Positions 20,516-31,587 of a stretch of 64,000 nt of DNA are shown in pieces. This DNA comes from Amanita rubescens (taxonomy: Eukaryota > Basidiomycota > Agaricomycetes > Agaricales > Amanitaceae). A model generated the notes under the pieces. The model worked only from the letters and a program-made list of their open reading frames with translations, had not been told where the DNA came from and did not search any database. Position numbers and translations under genes: made by a program. Numbering within the stretch: the first letter of the stretch is position 1; every line of letters starts with the position of its first letter. The DNA is taken from assembly GCA_015039365.1 (NCBI GenBank), contig WION01000212.1:28417-92416 (forward strand). Direction: 5' to 3'.

Positions 20516-22635
20516 ATGGCGCAAACACCAGTTTTTGTTATGAGTAAGAGACAAGAAATGGCGACAAAATGAGTACAGGCACTGACCAATATGATTAGAT
20601 GCTGCTCCTGAACGGCAATCAGGACGGAAAGCGCAGATCTCAAATATCACAGCAGCAAAAGTGGGTTTGCGCCAAAAGCTTCGGATCGAAACCATTATGC
20701 TGATGGCTTACGGTGTAAGACTGTTGCAGATGTTATCCGGACGTGCTTGGGACCGAAAGCGATGCTGAAGATGATCCTGGATCCTATGGGAGGCATTCTG
20801 TACGTCATCGTGAGGAAAATCTGAACCATCTGCTCAACGGCTGTCCATAACAAGGCTTACGAACGACGGAAACGCCATCCTACGCGAAATAGATGTTGCG
20901 CATCCAGCCGCCAAAAACATGATCGAACTCAGCAGGACGCAAGATGAAGAGTGCGGAGATGGAACGACGAGCGTGATCATCCTTGGCGAGTCCCTCTCAA
21001 TCGTCTGTCCCTGATCATTTGTAGCTAATGTATCTCATTGTAGCCGGAGAAATCCTTGCCCAATCCCTATCTCAACTCGAACTCGATATCCATCCTGTTG
21101 TCATCATCTCGGCCTACAACAAAGCGCTGAAAGAAGCCCTGGAAATAGTGAAACGGATATCTGTTCCTATAGATACATCCAACGACGAGCAAATGCTGTC
21201 TCTTATCAAGACCTCCATTGGCACCAAATTTGTTGTTCGGTGGTCAGATCTTATGTGCAAACTTGCCCTGCAAGCCGTCAGAACTGTCGCGCATGAAGAG
21301 GGTGGTTTTAAGACGGTTGATATCAAGCGGTATGCCCGTGTGGAGAAAGTTCCGGGTGGAGAGATCGAAGGGAGTCGTGTTTTGAGTGGCGTGATGCTCA
21401 ACAAAGATATTACCCATCCCAACATGCGCAGGCGTATCAAGAACCCGAGGATCGTTCTGTTGGATTGTCCACTGGAATACAAGAAAGGAGAGAGTCAAAC
21501 GAATATGGAGTTTTCGAAGGAAACGGATTGGGCGCGTGCCCAGGTGATTGAAGAAGAGCAGGTTAAGGAGATGGCGAACAAGATACTGGAGTTTAAGCCG
21601 GATCTCGTTATCACAGAAAAGGGTATCTCAGGTGCGCATCTAAAGCAATACTTCGTAACACTAGCTTACTCTTTATAGATCTTGCTCAACACGTCTTTGA
21701 AAGAAACAACATATCTGCTATTCGCCGCGTACGCAAGTCTGATAACAACCGTATCGCTCTTGCTACCGGTGCAACCATCGTCAATCGGGTCGAGGACCTC
21801 CGTGAATCCGACGTCGGTACAAAATGCGGTCTTTTCCACATTGAAAAGATTGGAGATGAGTAAGGCCGTTCTTCCTTCCTTCTATTAATCACTCATCGCT
21901 CGTTCGTTGATGCTAGATATTTCGCCTTCATCGACGAGTGCGACACCCCAAAAGCATGCACCATCCTCCTGCGCGGCCCCTCCAAGGACATTCTAAACGA
22001 GGTTGAGCGCAATCTCCAAGACGCGATGTCTGTCGCCCGCAATGTTGTTTTCAACCCTCTTCTTGCCCCTGGAGGTGGAGCGACCGAGATGGCGATCAGC
22101 GTTGGCCTACAGGCCAAATCAAAGAACGTTCTTGGAGTGGAAGCTGGGCCTTTCCGTGCTGTTGCTGATGCAATGGAGGTTATTCCCAGAACCTTGGCCC
22201 AGAATAGCGGTGGCAATGCGATCCGAGTGTTGACCGAGTTAAGGGTGCGCATATATGCATATATTTGTTACCCTTTACTGATACTGTTAATGATTAGGCG
22301 AAACATGCCAACGGGGAATCGTCGTGGGGCATTAATGGAGAGACGGGTAAGATCGTAGATATGAAGGATTACGGGCTGTACGAATCTGCTAGTGTTAAGG
22401 TACGGAAAGTTCTTTCCACTCTGGTCCGCTTTGGACTAACCGTTGTCTATAGATTCAAACTTATCAAACAGCCATCGAGGTTCGTGTTCTATTTTATCTC
22501 ACTATTCCCTTGTTTTATGGGGTATTGTAGGCTGCACGTATGCTTTTGCGTGTTGATGACGTTGTACAAGCCATCCGAAAGGATAAGGAGGGCGGCGCTG
22601 CATCTGGGCCCCCTCCTGAAGAGATGGCGGAGTAA
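20516..22635 (+). CDS. CCT3: T-complex protein 1 subunit gamma (CCT3)
   Basis: Ten exons (20516-20543, 20599-20660, 20720-20799, 20855-20985, 21044-21631, 21679-21859, 21917-22244, 22298-22399, 22453-22479, 22531-22635) join in frame to 543 aa, the usual length. The gamma subunit is one of eight in the cytosolic TRiC/CCT chaperonin ring that folds actin and tubulin using ATP. Seen: [31 protein letters not shown], the nucleotide loop GDGTTSVI, the gamma-typical [13 protein letters not shown], and [12 protein letters not shown] with [14 protein letters not shown]. Exon 4 ends with a GC donor (GCGAGT): only GC-AG splicing joins VIIL to AGEILAQ. It is a housekeeping gene and a good anchor for synteny. 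Confidence 0.96.
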
Positions 22636-23761
22636 TAAATCGGATCAGAGGGAAATAAAACAAAAAGTTCGGTTAGTTTGTTTGCGTCGTGCTAGATCTT
22701 CAATGGTTCCGATGAGACCTATGAGCTATCACGCGATCACACGCATAGGCACGTTCTTAGGACTATTTTTCATCATCGTGTCAAAGTTACAAAAAGATTC
22801 TGATATTCCCATTTTTATATTTTGACTCGTAAGTCCATTATGCAGGCGGTGTATATGAAAACCGACCTCATCCACTATTCCTTCCAATGAGCTGACAGAA
22901 ACCAGTTGACGCCATCAGGATCTAGCAGTCGATGATCTGGCCGATGCAAACAGTCGTTCTCTTCCGACCTAGGAGCATACCATAGGACACAGGCTCGAGC
23001 CATGAGAGACTCGATGAGAGACGATGTCATGATATCGATTCCAGAAGTGTTCAGTGCCGCGATAGCGGATACTGGTAGAGATGATCATGCCGCTACCGGC
23101 GCTACGTCCCATCCTGTAGCGATCATCGTCATCCCTATCTCCTCTCTCATTCTCCAGTCCATCCTTGCGGCTTATGCAGCGAGAACAATATGGCCCCTCG
23201 CGGCGAGTGGATCGTTGATTCGGATGACTTGTATGAGGGATCCGGCTAGTGCCAACAGTCGCTTGCATACTTCAAATCATTATTTCCTGTGCTAGTCCGT
23301 GACATCATCGCCAATCTCCAACTACGACAAAGTCTTGAACGTCCCATTATGTCTGAGGAGTAGATGTCCGGATAGCGACAAGTCACTTGATAAGCTTCAG
23401 AGGTGTACTCGCCGTCACGGTCACCCCATAGGTTTAGGCCGTAGAGCATATAGTATACGGGTATAAGTAGTTGTGGCAACGGAGAGCGGGGGCAAGCATT
23501 CAAAGCTCGGCCTCCTTCTCATCATCCGTGTGTCGTATCTGAGCTTCAAGCCTCAACCGCTCTACCGCCCTCGTTCGCCAGATGACGGACTTTCAAGCCG
23601 ATCGGTTCTTTTCCGTGGCGTTCAGCTGTGTGACGGGCGTTATGCTCCCTCTTTCCTCTTGACCACAACATACCAAAACTGTTAAACACTTTCAGGTAAA
23701 CTGGACTTCAACAATAACTCTGTAATGCCCTTACCCCTTTTCTAGTTGCACTGTAACTGGC
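22636..23761. other. No supported gene
   Basis: Open frames on both strands at 22969-23503 overlap each other and show no domain. From about 23642 onward CpG vanishes, marking the left side of the island described below. Confidence 0.45.
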
Positions 23762-26700
23762 ATGATGGACAACCTTCAACAGGCTAAAAACCATTTTTTC
23801 CCTGGGGCACACAACTTCTCTATGAAAGATGCTCAATTTACAGAGGTTATTCCATTTAAGCATTGTCCACTGATAGCACAACAATAACCCCAACCCATAG
23901 ATAACCAACAACATCAATCTTAACTTTGCACCTCCTGAGACTGCTTTACCTCCTCTAACACCCCTGAAACACTCTAGTACATTCTTCACAGGCAGAGATA
24001 AATACTTGCAAAGATTAAAGGACTATTTTAGCTCCCAAGTGCCAGAAGGCCAAAGGAGGTCATTCCTTTTGCATGGTATGGGAGGTATTGGAAAAACTCA
24101 AATTTGCTTGAAATTCATTGAACAAATTCCTGATTTGTGAGTATATCAATGAAGTGGTATAATATTCATTTGAATTGAACAACTGGTTTCAGATTTTCTG
24201 ACATATTTTGGCTTGATGCTTATTCAGAGGCTATTATTGAGGTTGGACTAATGCAGATAGCTCAGGCTAACAATGCCCCAAGGGAGGTAACAAAATCTCC
24301 TCAGTCTGCTCTCAAATGGATTTCTCAGAGATCTAGATGGCTCATGGTGTATGATAGTGCAGATGGGCATTATTCAGTGGTTGAAAAGTTCCTTCCACCC
24401 GGGAATGGAGGAAATATTTTGATTACAAGTAGGAATGTGGGATTGAAAAGGCTGGCATTGGACTCAATGAATGTTCTTGACATGGGAGATGATGAGGCCA
24501 TTCAGTTGTTGTTAAAGTCAGCCATGCTTGATAGCACATCTGACCATATAACAAATATGGCTCAAAATGTGATATCAGAATTGTGTGGAATACCACTTGC
24601 TGTTGACCAAGCAGGAGCATACATGCAAAACTGTGGCTGTAGCATTGGTGCATATCTTGAGTTATTCAAAAAACACAAGTACCAGTTAATGTCAAGGAAA
24701 GAATTCAAGGGAGCATCTGATTATGGAACATCTACATATGGAACATGGGATGTTTCAATAGAACAGATTGAAGGGATGGCTGCAAAAGGAACTGGGCAAA
24801 AGGCTCAAGCAGCACAATGTGCAATCAGGCTACTAAGGATTTTTGCCTTTTTGAATCATGAGAATATACCTGAAGAATTATTCAAAAATGCAGCAGAAAA
24901 TTATGTAAACAGAGATCTTGTACAGGAGTCACAGTTCAATTTACCATTGTCAGTGACACTGTTAGATCATCAGACCTTGCTTTTGAACAAAGGAGAGTGG
25001 GACAGGATGCAGTTCCTGGATGGAATCAAAATTCTACTGTCATTTTCTTTGATCAAGGCCATTGATCATCTATACACAATGCATCCATTAGTAAATGAGT
25101 GGAGCAGACACATCATACCCAAGACAGAGCTCAGTGATCAATACCACAGAGTAAGAGCACTGTTATCCTGTTCAATAGCTCTTGATTGGCAATTTGATAA
25201 TTACACATTCTGCAAGCTTCTTGCACCACATATTAGGGCAAATAATTTGTGTGGATTAAATTTACAATTGGAAAGCAGTTACTATGATGATGAATATCCC
25301 AGATTTGCACTTGTTTTTCATCACATTGGTAGCTGGAGCGAGGAAGAGAAGCTCTTACTTGTTGCAGTTGAACAGAGGAAGACAAATCTTGGAATACACC
25401 ACCTAGACACTCTTGCCACTATGCACAATTTGGCATCAACATTCAGGAATCAGGGAAGGTGGGATGAGGCAGAGAAATTGGAGGCAGAGGTGATGAATGT
25501 AACAAAAGTAAAGTTTGGATCAGACCACCCAGACACTCTTGCTACCATGCACAATTTGGCATCCATATACTGGAATCAGGGAAGGTGGGATGAGGCACAG
25601 AAGATGCAGGTGGAGGCAATGAATGCAATGAAAGCAAAGCTTGGATCAGACCACCCAAATACTCTCAGCACCATGCACAATTTGGCATTAACATACCAGA
25701 ATCAGGGAAGGTGGGATGAGGCAGAGAAGCTGGAAGTAGAGGTGATGAATGTAACAAAAGCAAAGCTTGGATCAGACCACCCAAATACTCTCAGCACCAT
25801 GCACAATTTGGCATTAACATACCAGAATCAGGGAAGGTGGGATGAGGCACAGAAGATGCAAGTGGAGGTGATGAATGCAACAAAAGCAAAGCTTGGATCA
25901 GACCACCCAAATACTCTCAGCACCATGCACAATTTGGCATCAACATACTGGAATCAAGGAAGGCAGGGTGAGGCAGAGAAGCTGCAGGTGGAGGTGATGA
26001 ATGCAACAAAAGAAAAGCTTGGATCAGACCATCCAGATACTCTAAGCACCAAGCACAATTTGGCAGTAACTTATCGGAATCAGGGAAGATGGGATGAGGC
26101 AGAGAAGCTGCAGATGGAGGTGATGAATGCAAGAAAAGCAAAGCTTGGATTAGACCACCCAGACACTCTCAGCACCACACACAACTTGGGATTAACATAC
26201 CAGGATTGGGGAAGGTGGGATGAGGCAGAGAAATTGCAGGTGGAGGTGATGAATGCAACAAAAGCAAAGCTTGGGTCAGACCACCCAAACACTCTTGATA
26301 CAATGCACAATTTGGCATCCACATACTGGAAGCAGGGAAGGTGGGATGAGGCAGAGAAGCTGCAGGTGGAAGTGATGAATGCAAGAAAAGTTAAACTTGG
26401 GCCAGACCATCCAGATATTCTCCGCACCATGAACAATCTGGCATACCAGGATCAGGGAAGGTGGGATGAGGCAGAGAAGTTGCAGGTAAAGGTGATGAAT
26501 GCAACAAAAGCAAAGCTTGGATCAGACCACCCAGACACTCTCGCTTCCATGCACAATTTGGCATTAACATACCAGAATCAGAAAAGGTGGGATCAGGCAG
26601 AGAAGCTACAAGTAAAGGTGATGAATGTAACAAAAGCAAAGCTTGGAACAAATCATCCATTCACTTTGAACACAATGGCCAGCTTGGCTTTGACATATGG

Positions 26701-26854
26701 TAGCCAGGGAAGGTTGGATGAGGCAGAATCTTTGCTATCTCAAACTGTGCAAACCATGCAAACTGTTATGGGAGCTCAACATCCCACTACAGTCCATTAC
26801 ACAAGACAACTTGACCAACTTGTTAGGAGGCAAAATACATGTCATTTAATGTAG
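23762..26854 (+). CDS. NB-ARC/TPR STAND protein (NLR-like)
   Basis: Three exons (23762-23845, 23901-24136, 24193-26854) join in frame to 993 aa. The short N-terminus contains FPGAHNFSMKDAQFTEITNN, a motif class common ahead of basidiomycete NTPases. The NB-ARC domain follows: FFTGRDKYLQRLKDYF, P-loop LLHGMGGIGKTQI, Walker B region RWLMVYDSAD, NILITSR (sensor) and CGIPLAVDQAGAYM (GxP). A winged-helix-like region with LYTMHPLVNEWSR leads to about eleven TPR units of the kinesin-light-chain type (consensus TMHNLALTYQNQGRWDEAEK). Such proteins act as intracellular signal-transducing ATPases, often in nonself recognition and cell death. No separate effector domain is visible beyond the short N-terminus. 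Codon use and CpG content differ strongly from neighbours. Confidence 0.93.
25409..26795 (+). repeat. Eleven 126-bp TPR-coding repeats
   Basis: Units encode 42 residues with near-identical DNA, for example GGAAGGTGGGATGAGGCAGA recurring in most units. Unit 9 lacks two codons in the helix turn (NNLAYQDQG instead of NLASTYWKQG). High DNA identity suggests recent expansion or ongoing homogenisation. It is a coding repeat, not CRISPR: there are no spacers and the frame is continuous. Confidence 0.92.
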
Positions 26855-28435
26855 CCTTGGGTCCAATTTTATTCAAATATGAATATCACAGTACAGAAAA
26901 TGTAGAACAAAGGGCTTACTCAATTTTAGTTTATAAAATCTTGAGTCCTGGCAGGCTATGTATGCCAATGTATGTAGTTTTGTACATTTGAATATCATGT
27001 TCATAATGCTTAGACTAAATGTACAAATTAGCCAATGGTTCAGAGAACTGCAAAATGCTAGGCTGCAGCACTATGCTTGGTTATGAACTTATGAAGCACT
27101 AGCACTCCAGGTTACACATGTCATTACAAAACATGAGCTAGATGAACTTGCCTAAGATCTTCCTAGAGAACTTCATATCAGATGAGTCTGCAGAAATGAT
27201 AGTTATTGATTAGAATGACAAAAGGAACCTTTAGTATTCAATAAATCAATAAAGCCTACTAGTAGGGACTCAGAATGAGTGAATGATTCAAGAACGAAAA
27301 GGAGGTTAATAACTGAAGGTTAGCCTTGACATCAAGTGACAGTTATTGTCACTAAGTTGCTCCCAAAGCACACGGTGTCAGACTGTGAGTAGTACTAGCA
27401 TCTTCCCAGGAGCAGCACATCAGTTCTTGCCATCTGCCACGAGAATTGAAGCCTTTCCGTTCTCTGGTAGCAGTTTTACACTTAGTAGTTACACATCAGC
27501 GCCGTGGAGCAAGTTAGTATATACATATCTCGACAGTAAATTCCAGGAGGAACTACTATGCCCATTAAATTGTCGGCACTTGAGGCTGAGCTACCGTTCC
27601 ACTGGAGTATCAAGTTCTCCCGTTGGCTAGTGTGTGAATCCAGAATCACGATGTATGATATTCACGGATCCTCGAAGTATTTGCAGACTCGACAATCGCG
27701 AGCATGAACCTAAGTTCTCTGGACAGAAGTTTATGCAAGTCTGACAGCTCGCCTCGGGATGCGGAGTGGGAAGATCAGCGTAGCCTCTAGCGTGTGTAAA
27801 GCATGGGGTTCTAAGCGCCCTTTCTTGAATAGCTTTCTAATTATGTTCGTTTTCAACGATCGCAAGAGTTTATGTTCAGATCCTGGGATGCCGAAAAGTG
27901 CGGACCGATAAGACGCCACCCACACAGTTCCTTACTCAGCAATGATATGAACACATTTCGTTGCCAACAGACCCAGGGTAAATTACGTACAGTCGAAAAT
28001 CCTGACCATGCGGTTGGGCGCGGGAGCAGATGGACCTAAGTAAATTGTTTGCTTCGTCGAGATGTGCATTTTGACAACCCATATGGTCTACTCTGGGCTT
28101 ACCAAGCTGCGCGCTGATTGCGCAGATGCCGCAATTTTTACTATCACAATGTTAATGCGCATGGAGCGGTCCAATCTGATCCGGGATGTGACGTGAAATC
28201 CGAAACACAGCTTGTTTGATCATTAACCTCTGTTTAGCATGTGAAGTACATACAAAAACTCGTACATTTGTTTAGCTTTACAACTAGTGCCGTGAGCGAT
28301 ACACGCGAATAATATACCCAGATGAAAACAGGAAAAGCATAAACCATGTCATCACGTATCCACATACAGTCAAATAGATATGAGAAGAGACAAACAGGAA
28401 ACGTACAGTGTCGTAACGACGTAAAAGCAGGGTAA
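26855..28435. other. No supported gene
   Basis: First about 430 bp belong to the CpG-poor island. A perfect 7-bp inverted repeat (AGTGACA/TGTCACT, 27335-27353) lies just beyond its right edge. Remaining open frames (27346-27630, 27731-27925) are featureless. Confidence 0.4.
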
Positions 28436-30360
28436 TTATGACGCTGCCCTAGGAACGAGTGCAGTTGTACTTTTATGTGCACCGATGAACTGCACAGTCA
28501 CAGGTGCATCGTCGTCGTACTGGATGTTCTTTTCCACATTTACTTCAACGCGCTGTAGTTGGATGTCTGATGTTTGTTCTCCTTTCTGCTGCGATTGTGA
28601 GAGAAAAGCGTAAGCGTAATGCGGAGAGGTACGCACCTGTTGTGAACCACTTGGTCTATTTATTCCTCTAATCGCATTGGTTGCGCTGTTTGTGCGGGCA
28701 TGCGTTTGGCGTAACTGATAACGTGTATTCAACCTGCACATGTCGTAAGTAATGGTCCGCGATAGACAAATAAAACTTACGATGCCAGGAAGGAGTTGGC
28801 ATACACTAAAACTTTATCAGTATCGTGACCCCTCTACAACCAATGTTAGCTTACGTTTTGCAATAATGAAGTGAAGGCCCATGAAAATCAAAGTATCTTT
28901 GACGGCGAGCCACTTTTTGCTAATTAATACTTGCGAGACGGAGGTGAGTGGAAAAATGCGTACACAAATCATGGAAACAATTGTTGCAAAACTATGTCGA
29001 GCCGTTAATAAGTGTTGATCAACAGAGCAGATGGATGTAACGTACCCGGTTAATGATCCAATTTCAAAAGTGTACAAAATGAGTGAATCGATGACGGTAT
29101 TAAGACTGGTTGCGAAAATTTGTCAATACTTTGCGCGGTAAGGAAAGACCATTCATTCAAACCTTAGCGACTTGGAACGGCTCATGTATAATAATATGAA
29201 TAGACTGAGTGTGATGATGACGTCCACGGCCGACGAAAGGGAGAGGCCGAGAGAAAAGAGCCACTAAATCCGAACATCTGTTAGAAATGCTTATAAATCC
29301 ATTCCTAACATACCCGAAACTCGCTCTTAAACCTGGTGAATGTCCCCAAGCGGATCCTGTTTGAATGTTTTTAGCGAGTGAGCTTTATCGCTGACGAGTC
29401 TCTCACATTTCTGCACTGGTCGCTGAAGCACATAACAAACAAGATCAGCAGGATACTTGAGTTCCATTGATATTGAACATACAACAAGCGGAGCCTGCGG
29501 ACACGAGTTTAGAATGCGGGTAACATGATCATGGGATATTACATACAGAGACGACAAACAGCCAGCACCACCTGAATATCCGTTTTACATTTGTTCTCCA
29601 ACAAGGACATGTTATACAACTTACAATCGGTAAGCAGAGCCAGTATTTACGTCTGCTAACTGCCACGAAGCATGAGACATCGAGATGTATGCATAGGACA
29701 ATTGCGACATACGATGAAAGATGCGGTGCACATAATAACTAAGAACCATTAAGCATGCAAGTGCATAAACAATCAATCATGAGACTTACAAGTGAACGAG
29801 AATGGTAAGGATCGCGGTAAATATGATCGTCAACTACCCCAGGATATTTCGTTATTACATTCGACCACAATCGAATGTTGACTTACAGAAACAGGCCTGT
29901 CAGGGATAAGTTAAGATGAGCGCAATCTATCAAAGCGGTTCACTCACAAAGGAATTATGTTAATTTTGTCCGCATCCCCAAAGTCCGAAATCAAGTAAGT
30001 CCATATTCCACCCCATGTCAGTGCCGTGTGTGTCACGTCGAGAATCCTGAAAGGACGCTAAGGATGTTGCAACTTGTACACAGGATTGACATACCATATG
30101 ACGGTGACCTGCAGCAACGTCAGCAATAGTAGCAATCGGCGTTGGTCGACTTACGAGCCCTTTTGTGAATGGATTATCTTCGGGGTACAATTTAAGGTAG
30201 ACGATGGTCTGAACGGTCGTCGCGCCTGACAGGCTGTTGTGCATATCAGTGATCCGAATGGGCGCTCATATTGAGAAGTCACGTACAAAGAACCAAAGAG
30301 AGCTCCCAGTAGTAGCGCTCCGAAAGTCTTCGGAATGTCTCGGCTTAGCGGATTACTCAT
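28436..30360 (-). CDS. DUF6534-type seven-helix membrane protein A
   Basis: About seventeen short exons splice in one consistent frame from ATG 30360 (MSNPLSRDIPKTFGALLLG) to TAA 28436. Landmarks in order: TTVQTIVYLKLYPEDN, ILDVTHTALTWGG, LTIIFTAILTILVH, YYVHRIFHLSRRKYW, SAEMIRLGTFTRF, WLFSLGLSLSSAVDVIIT, SLNTVIDSLILYTFEIGSLT, DTLIFMGLHFIIAKLYANSF, then a hydrophilic tail ending VPRAAS. This order of motifs is the DUF6534 arrangement common and multi-copy in Agaricomycetes; function unknown. A 10-nt microexon (29887-29896) is needed to keep frame. It is paralogous, intron for intron, to gene B at 35026-36998. I recognised all junctions by hand, so a few borders could shift by a codon. Confidence 0.85.
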
Positions 30361-31587
30361 TTTCGAGGCGTCTTCAGAGGGTCTCCTATTGCGGGGTAAA
30401 GGGAATGAGCAGCGATTGCACTCTGTAGGATGATATAAGTCGGCGATCGGGGTTACGCAAGCCTTTTAGACGAAAAACAAGTCAGTTACGGGCTGTACTT
30501 CAGGCAGGGCATGGAACTCACATATGAAGGAGGCCGGGGACGGGGAACTGAGCTCGGTCTGTCTTTTTAAGTGTGTCATGCGGTGCTTCATGCACTGCCA
30601 AAATTGGAATGGGACGATTGAGATCTACACAATTATCCGCATCCGGACTGGTATATCCTACCACATCTTGAATTCTCGTCCCGATAACCACGGCGGCGCC
30701 GAGGACAAATGAGATCCACGACATCTGACAGAATTAGGATATGTTATGATGTGCAGCGGAGCAATTGATAAATCCCGTACCCGGATGTCTACGTAGGAAG
30801 ACATCATGGGCGCGATGTGGCGAGGGCGCTGGTGGTAGTATTGAATTCACGGCGGTCCCGTGTTCCGAGGTCCGTGAAGAGAATGAACAATGGCAGTTTG
30901 CTTTTAGGTACGGAAATGTCTTGGTATGTCGGAATATCGCCACCTGTCACCGTAAGTTTTGCGATTAGATAAAGGCCAAGCAAACAAGCTTACCGAATGA
31001 TGTACTAGGGTAGAGCCGGCGTCTCAGTACAGGGACCATGTCTCTGACATTGACGTTTTTGACAGAGTTGGAAGGAGCTGTACAGGAATTCCAAAAATCG
31101 TGAGAATTCGAGTGGTTATCTAATTCTAAAGTCGCACACGATCGACGACGAGCAGACTAAAGATTTCGTTTCTTAGTGTCCAACAGTACGAGGTGAAGAT
31201 TAATGAAAAACTGGGTAGGACCAGCGTCCTGCAGGCTGGAGGACATCCTTCTCGAAGATCCATTCCCCTTGTTTCAGCCACAATATCATTGCCCTGATAA
31301 ACGACGACCCTGAAAACGGACGTTGGCTCAAAGCGGAAGGAGAGCTGCAGGAGTCCAGTTTTCGCCTTAAGGAAAGAATGTCTATCTGGCGATAAGAGTC
31401 CCCTTTCATTTCTCGTCGGAAATGAATCTGCGCGCGAGAATTCGCATCAGTCTTCTACTCGCTTCTTTATATTGTCGAGTAACAATTGTGCATTGTTCAT
31501 TCAACTCCGTATACGCTTAATGACATGTAATTTAGATGCGTGATGCGGCGTCACAGACGCGCTTTGTAACGTCACGCACACGCGCCC
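30361..31587 (-). other. Possible unidentified multi-exon gene on the minus strand
   Basis: Several minus-strand segments look coding but I could not fix one model: about 31420-31210 (containing LLQLSFRFEPTSVFRVVVYQ), about 31080-31000 (NVNVRDMVPVLRRRLYPSTS), about 30955-30800 (KLPLFILFTDLGTRDRREFN) and about 30724-30500 with a TM-like start (SWISFVLGAAVVIGTRI). Together they would make a membrane protein divergent from MAU2. No family was recognised. Confidence 0.35.

Larger units (their letters stand above)
23642..27290. other. CpG-depleted, AT-richer island around the NLR gene
   Basis: By eye I find only a handful of CpG dinucleotides across the whole coding part (24193-26854), whereas flanks carry one every few tens of bases or denser. 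Arg codons in the gene are almost all AGA/AGG. The transition is sharp on both sides (last left-flank CpGs near 23640, first right-flank CpG near 27294). This composition fits a long history of CpG methylation and deamination, or origin from a different genomic context. No terminal repeats or target duplication were found. Confidence 0.7.

Noticed and set aside
22969..23503. Possible gene between CCT3 and the NLR
   Set aside because: Frames on both strands overlap and neither shows domains, splice logic or clear coding character.
25917..26660. Minus-strand open frames over the TPR repeats
   Set aside because: They recur with the 126-bp period and are mirror artefacts of the repeat composition.
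25409..26795. CRISPR-like or satellite array
   Set aside because: Units are contiguous, 126 bp, in one open frame encoding TPRs; no spacers. It is coding repeat.
27335..27353. 7-bp inverted repeat as a transposon end of the NLR island
   Set aside because: No matching element at the left border and no target-site duplication; a short hairpin like this is expected by chance.
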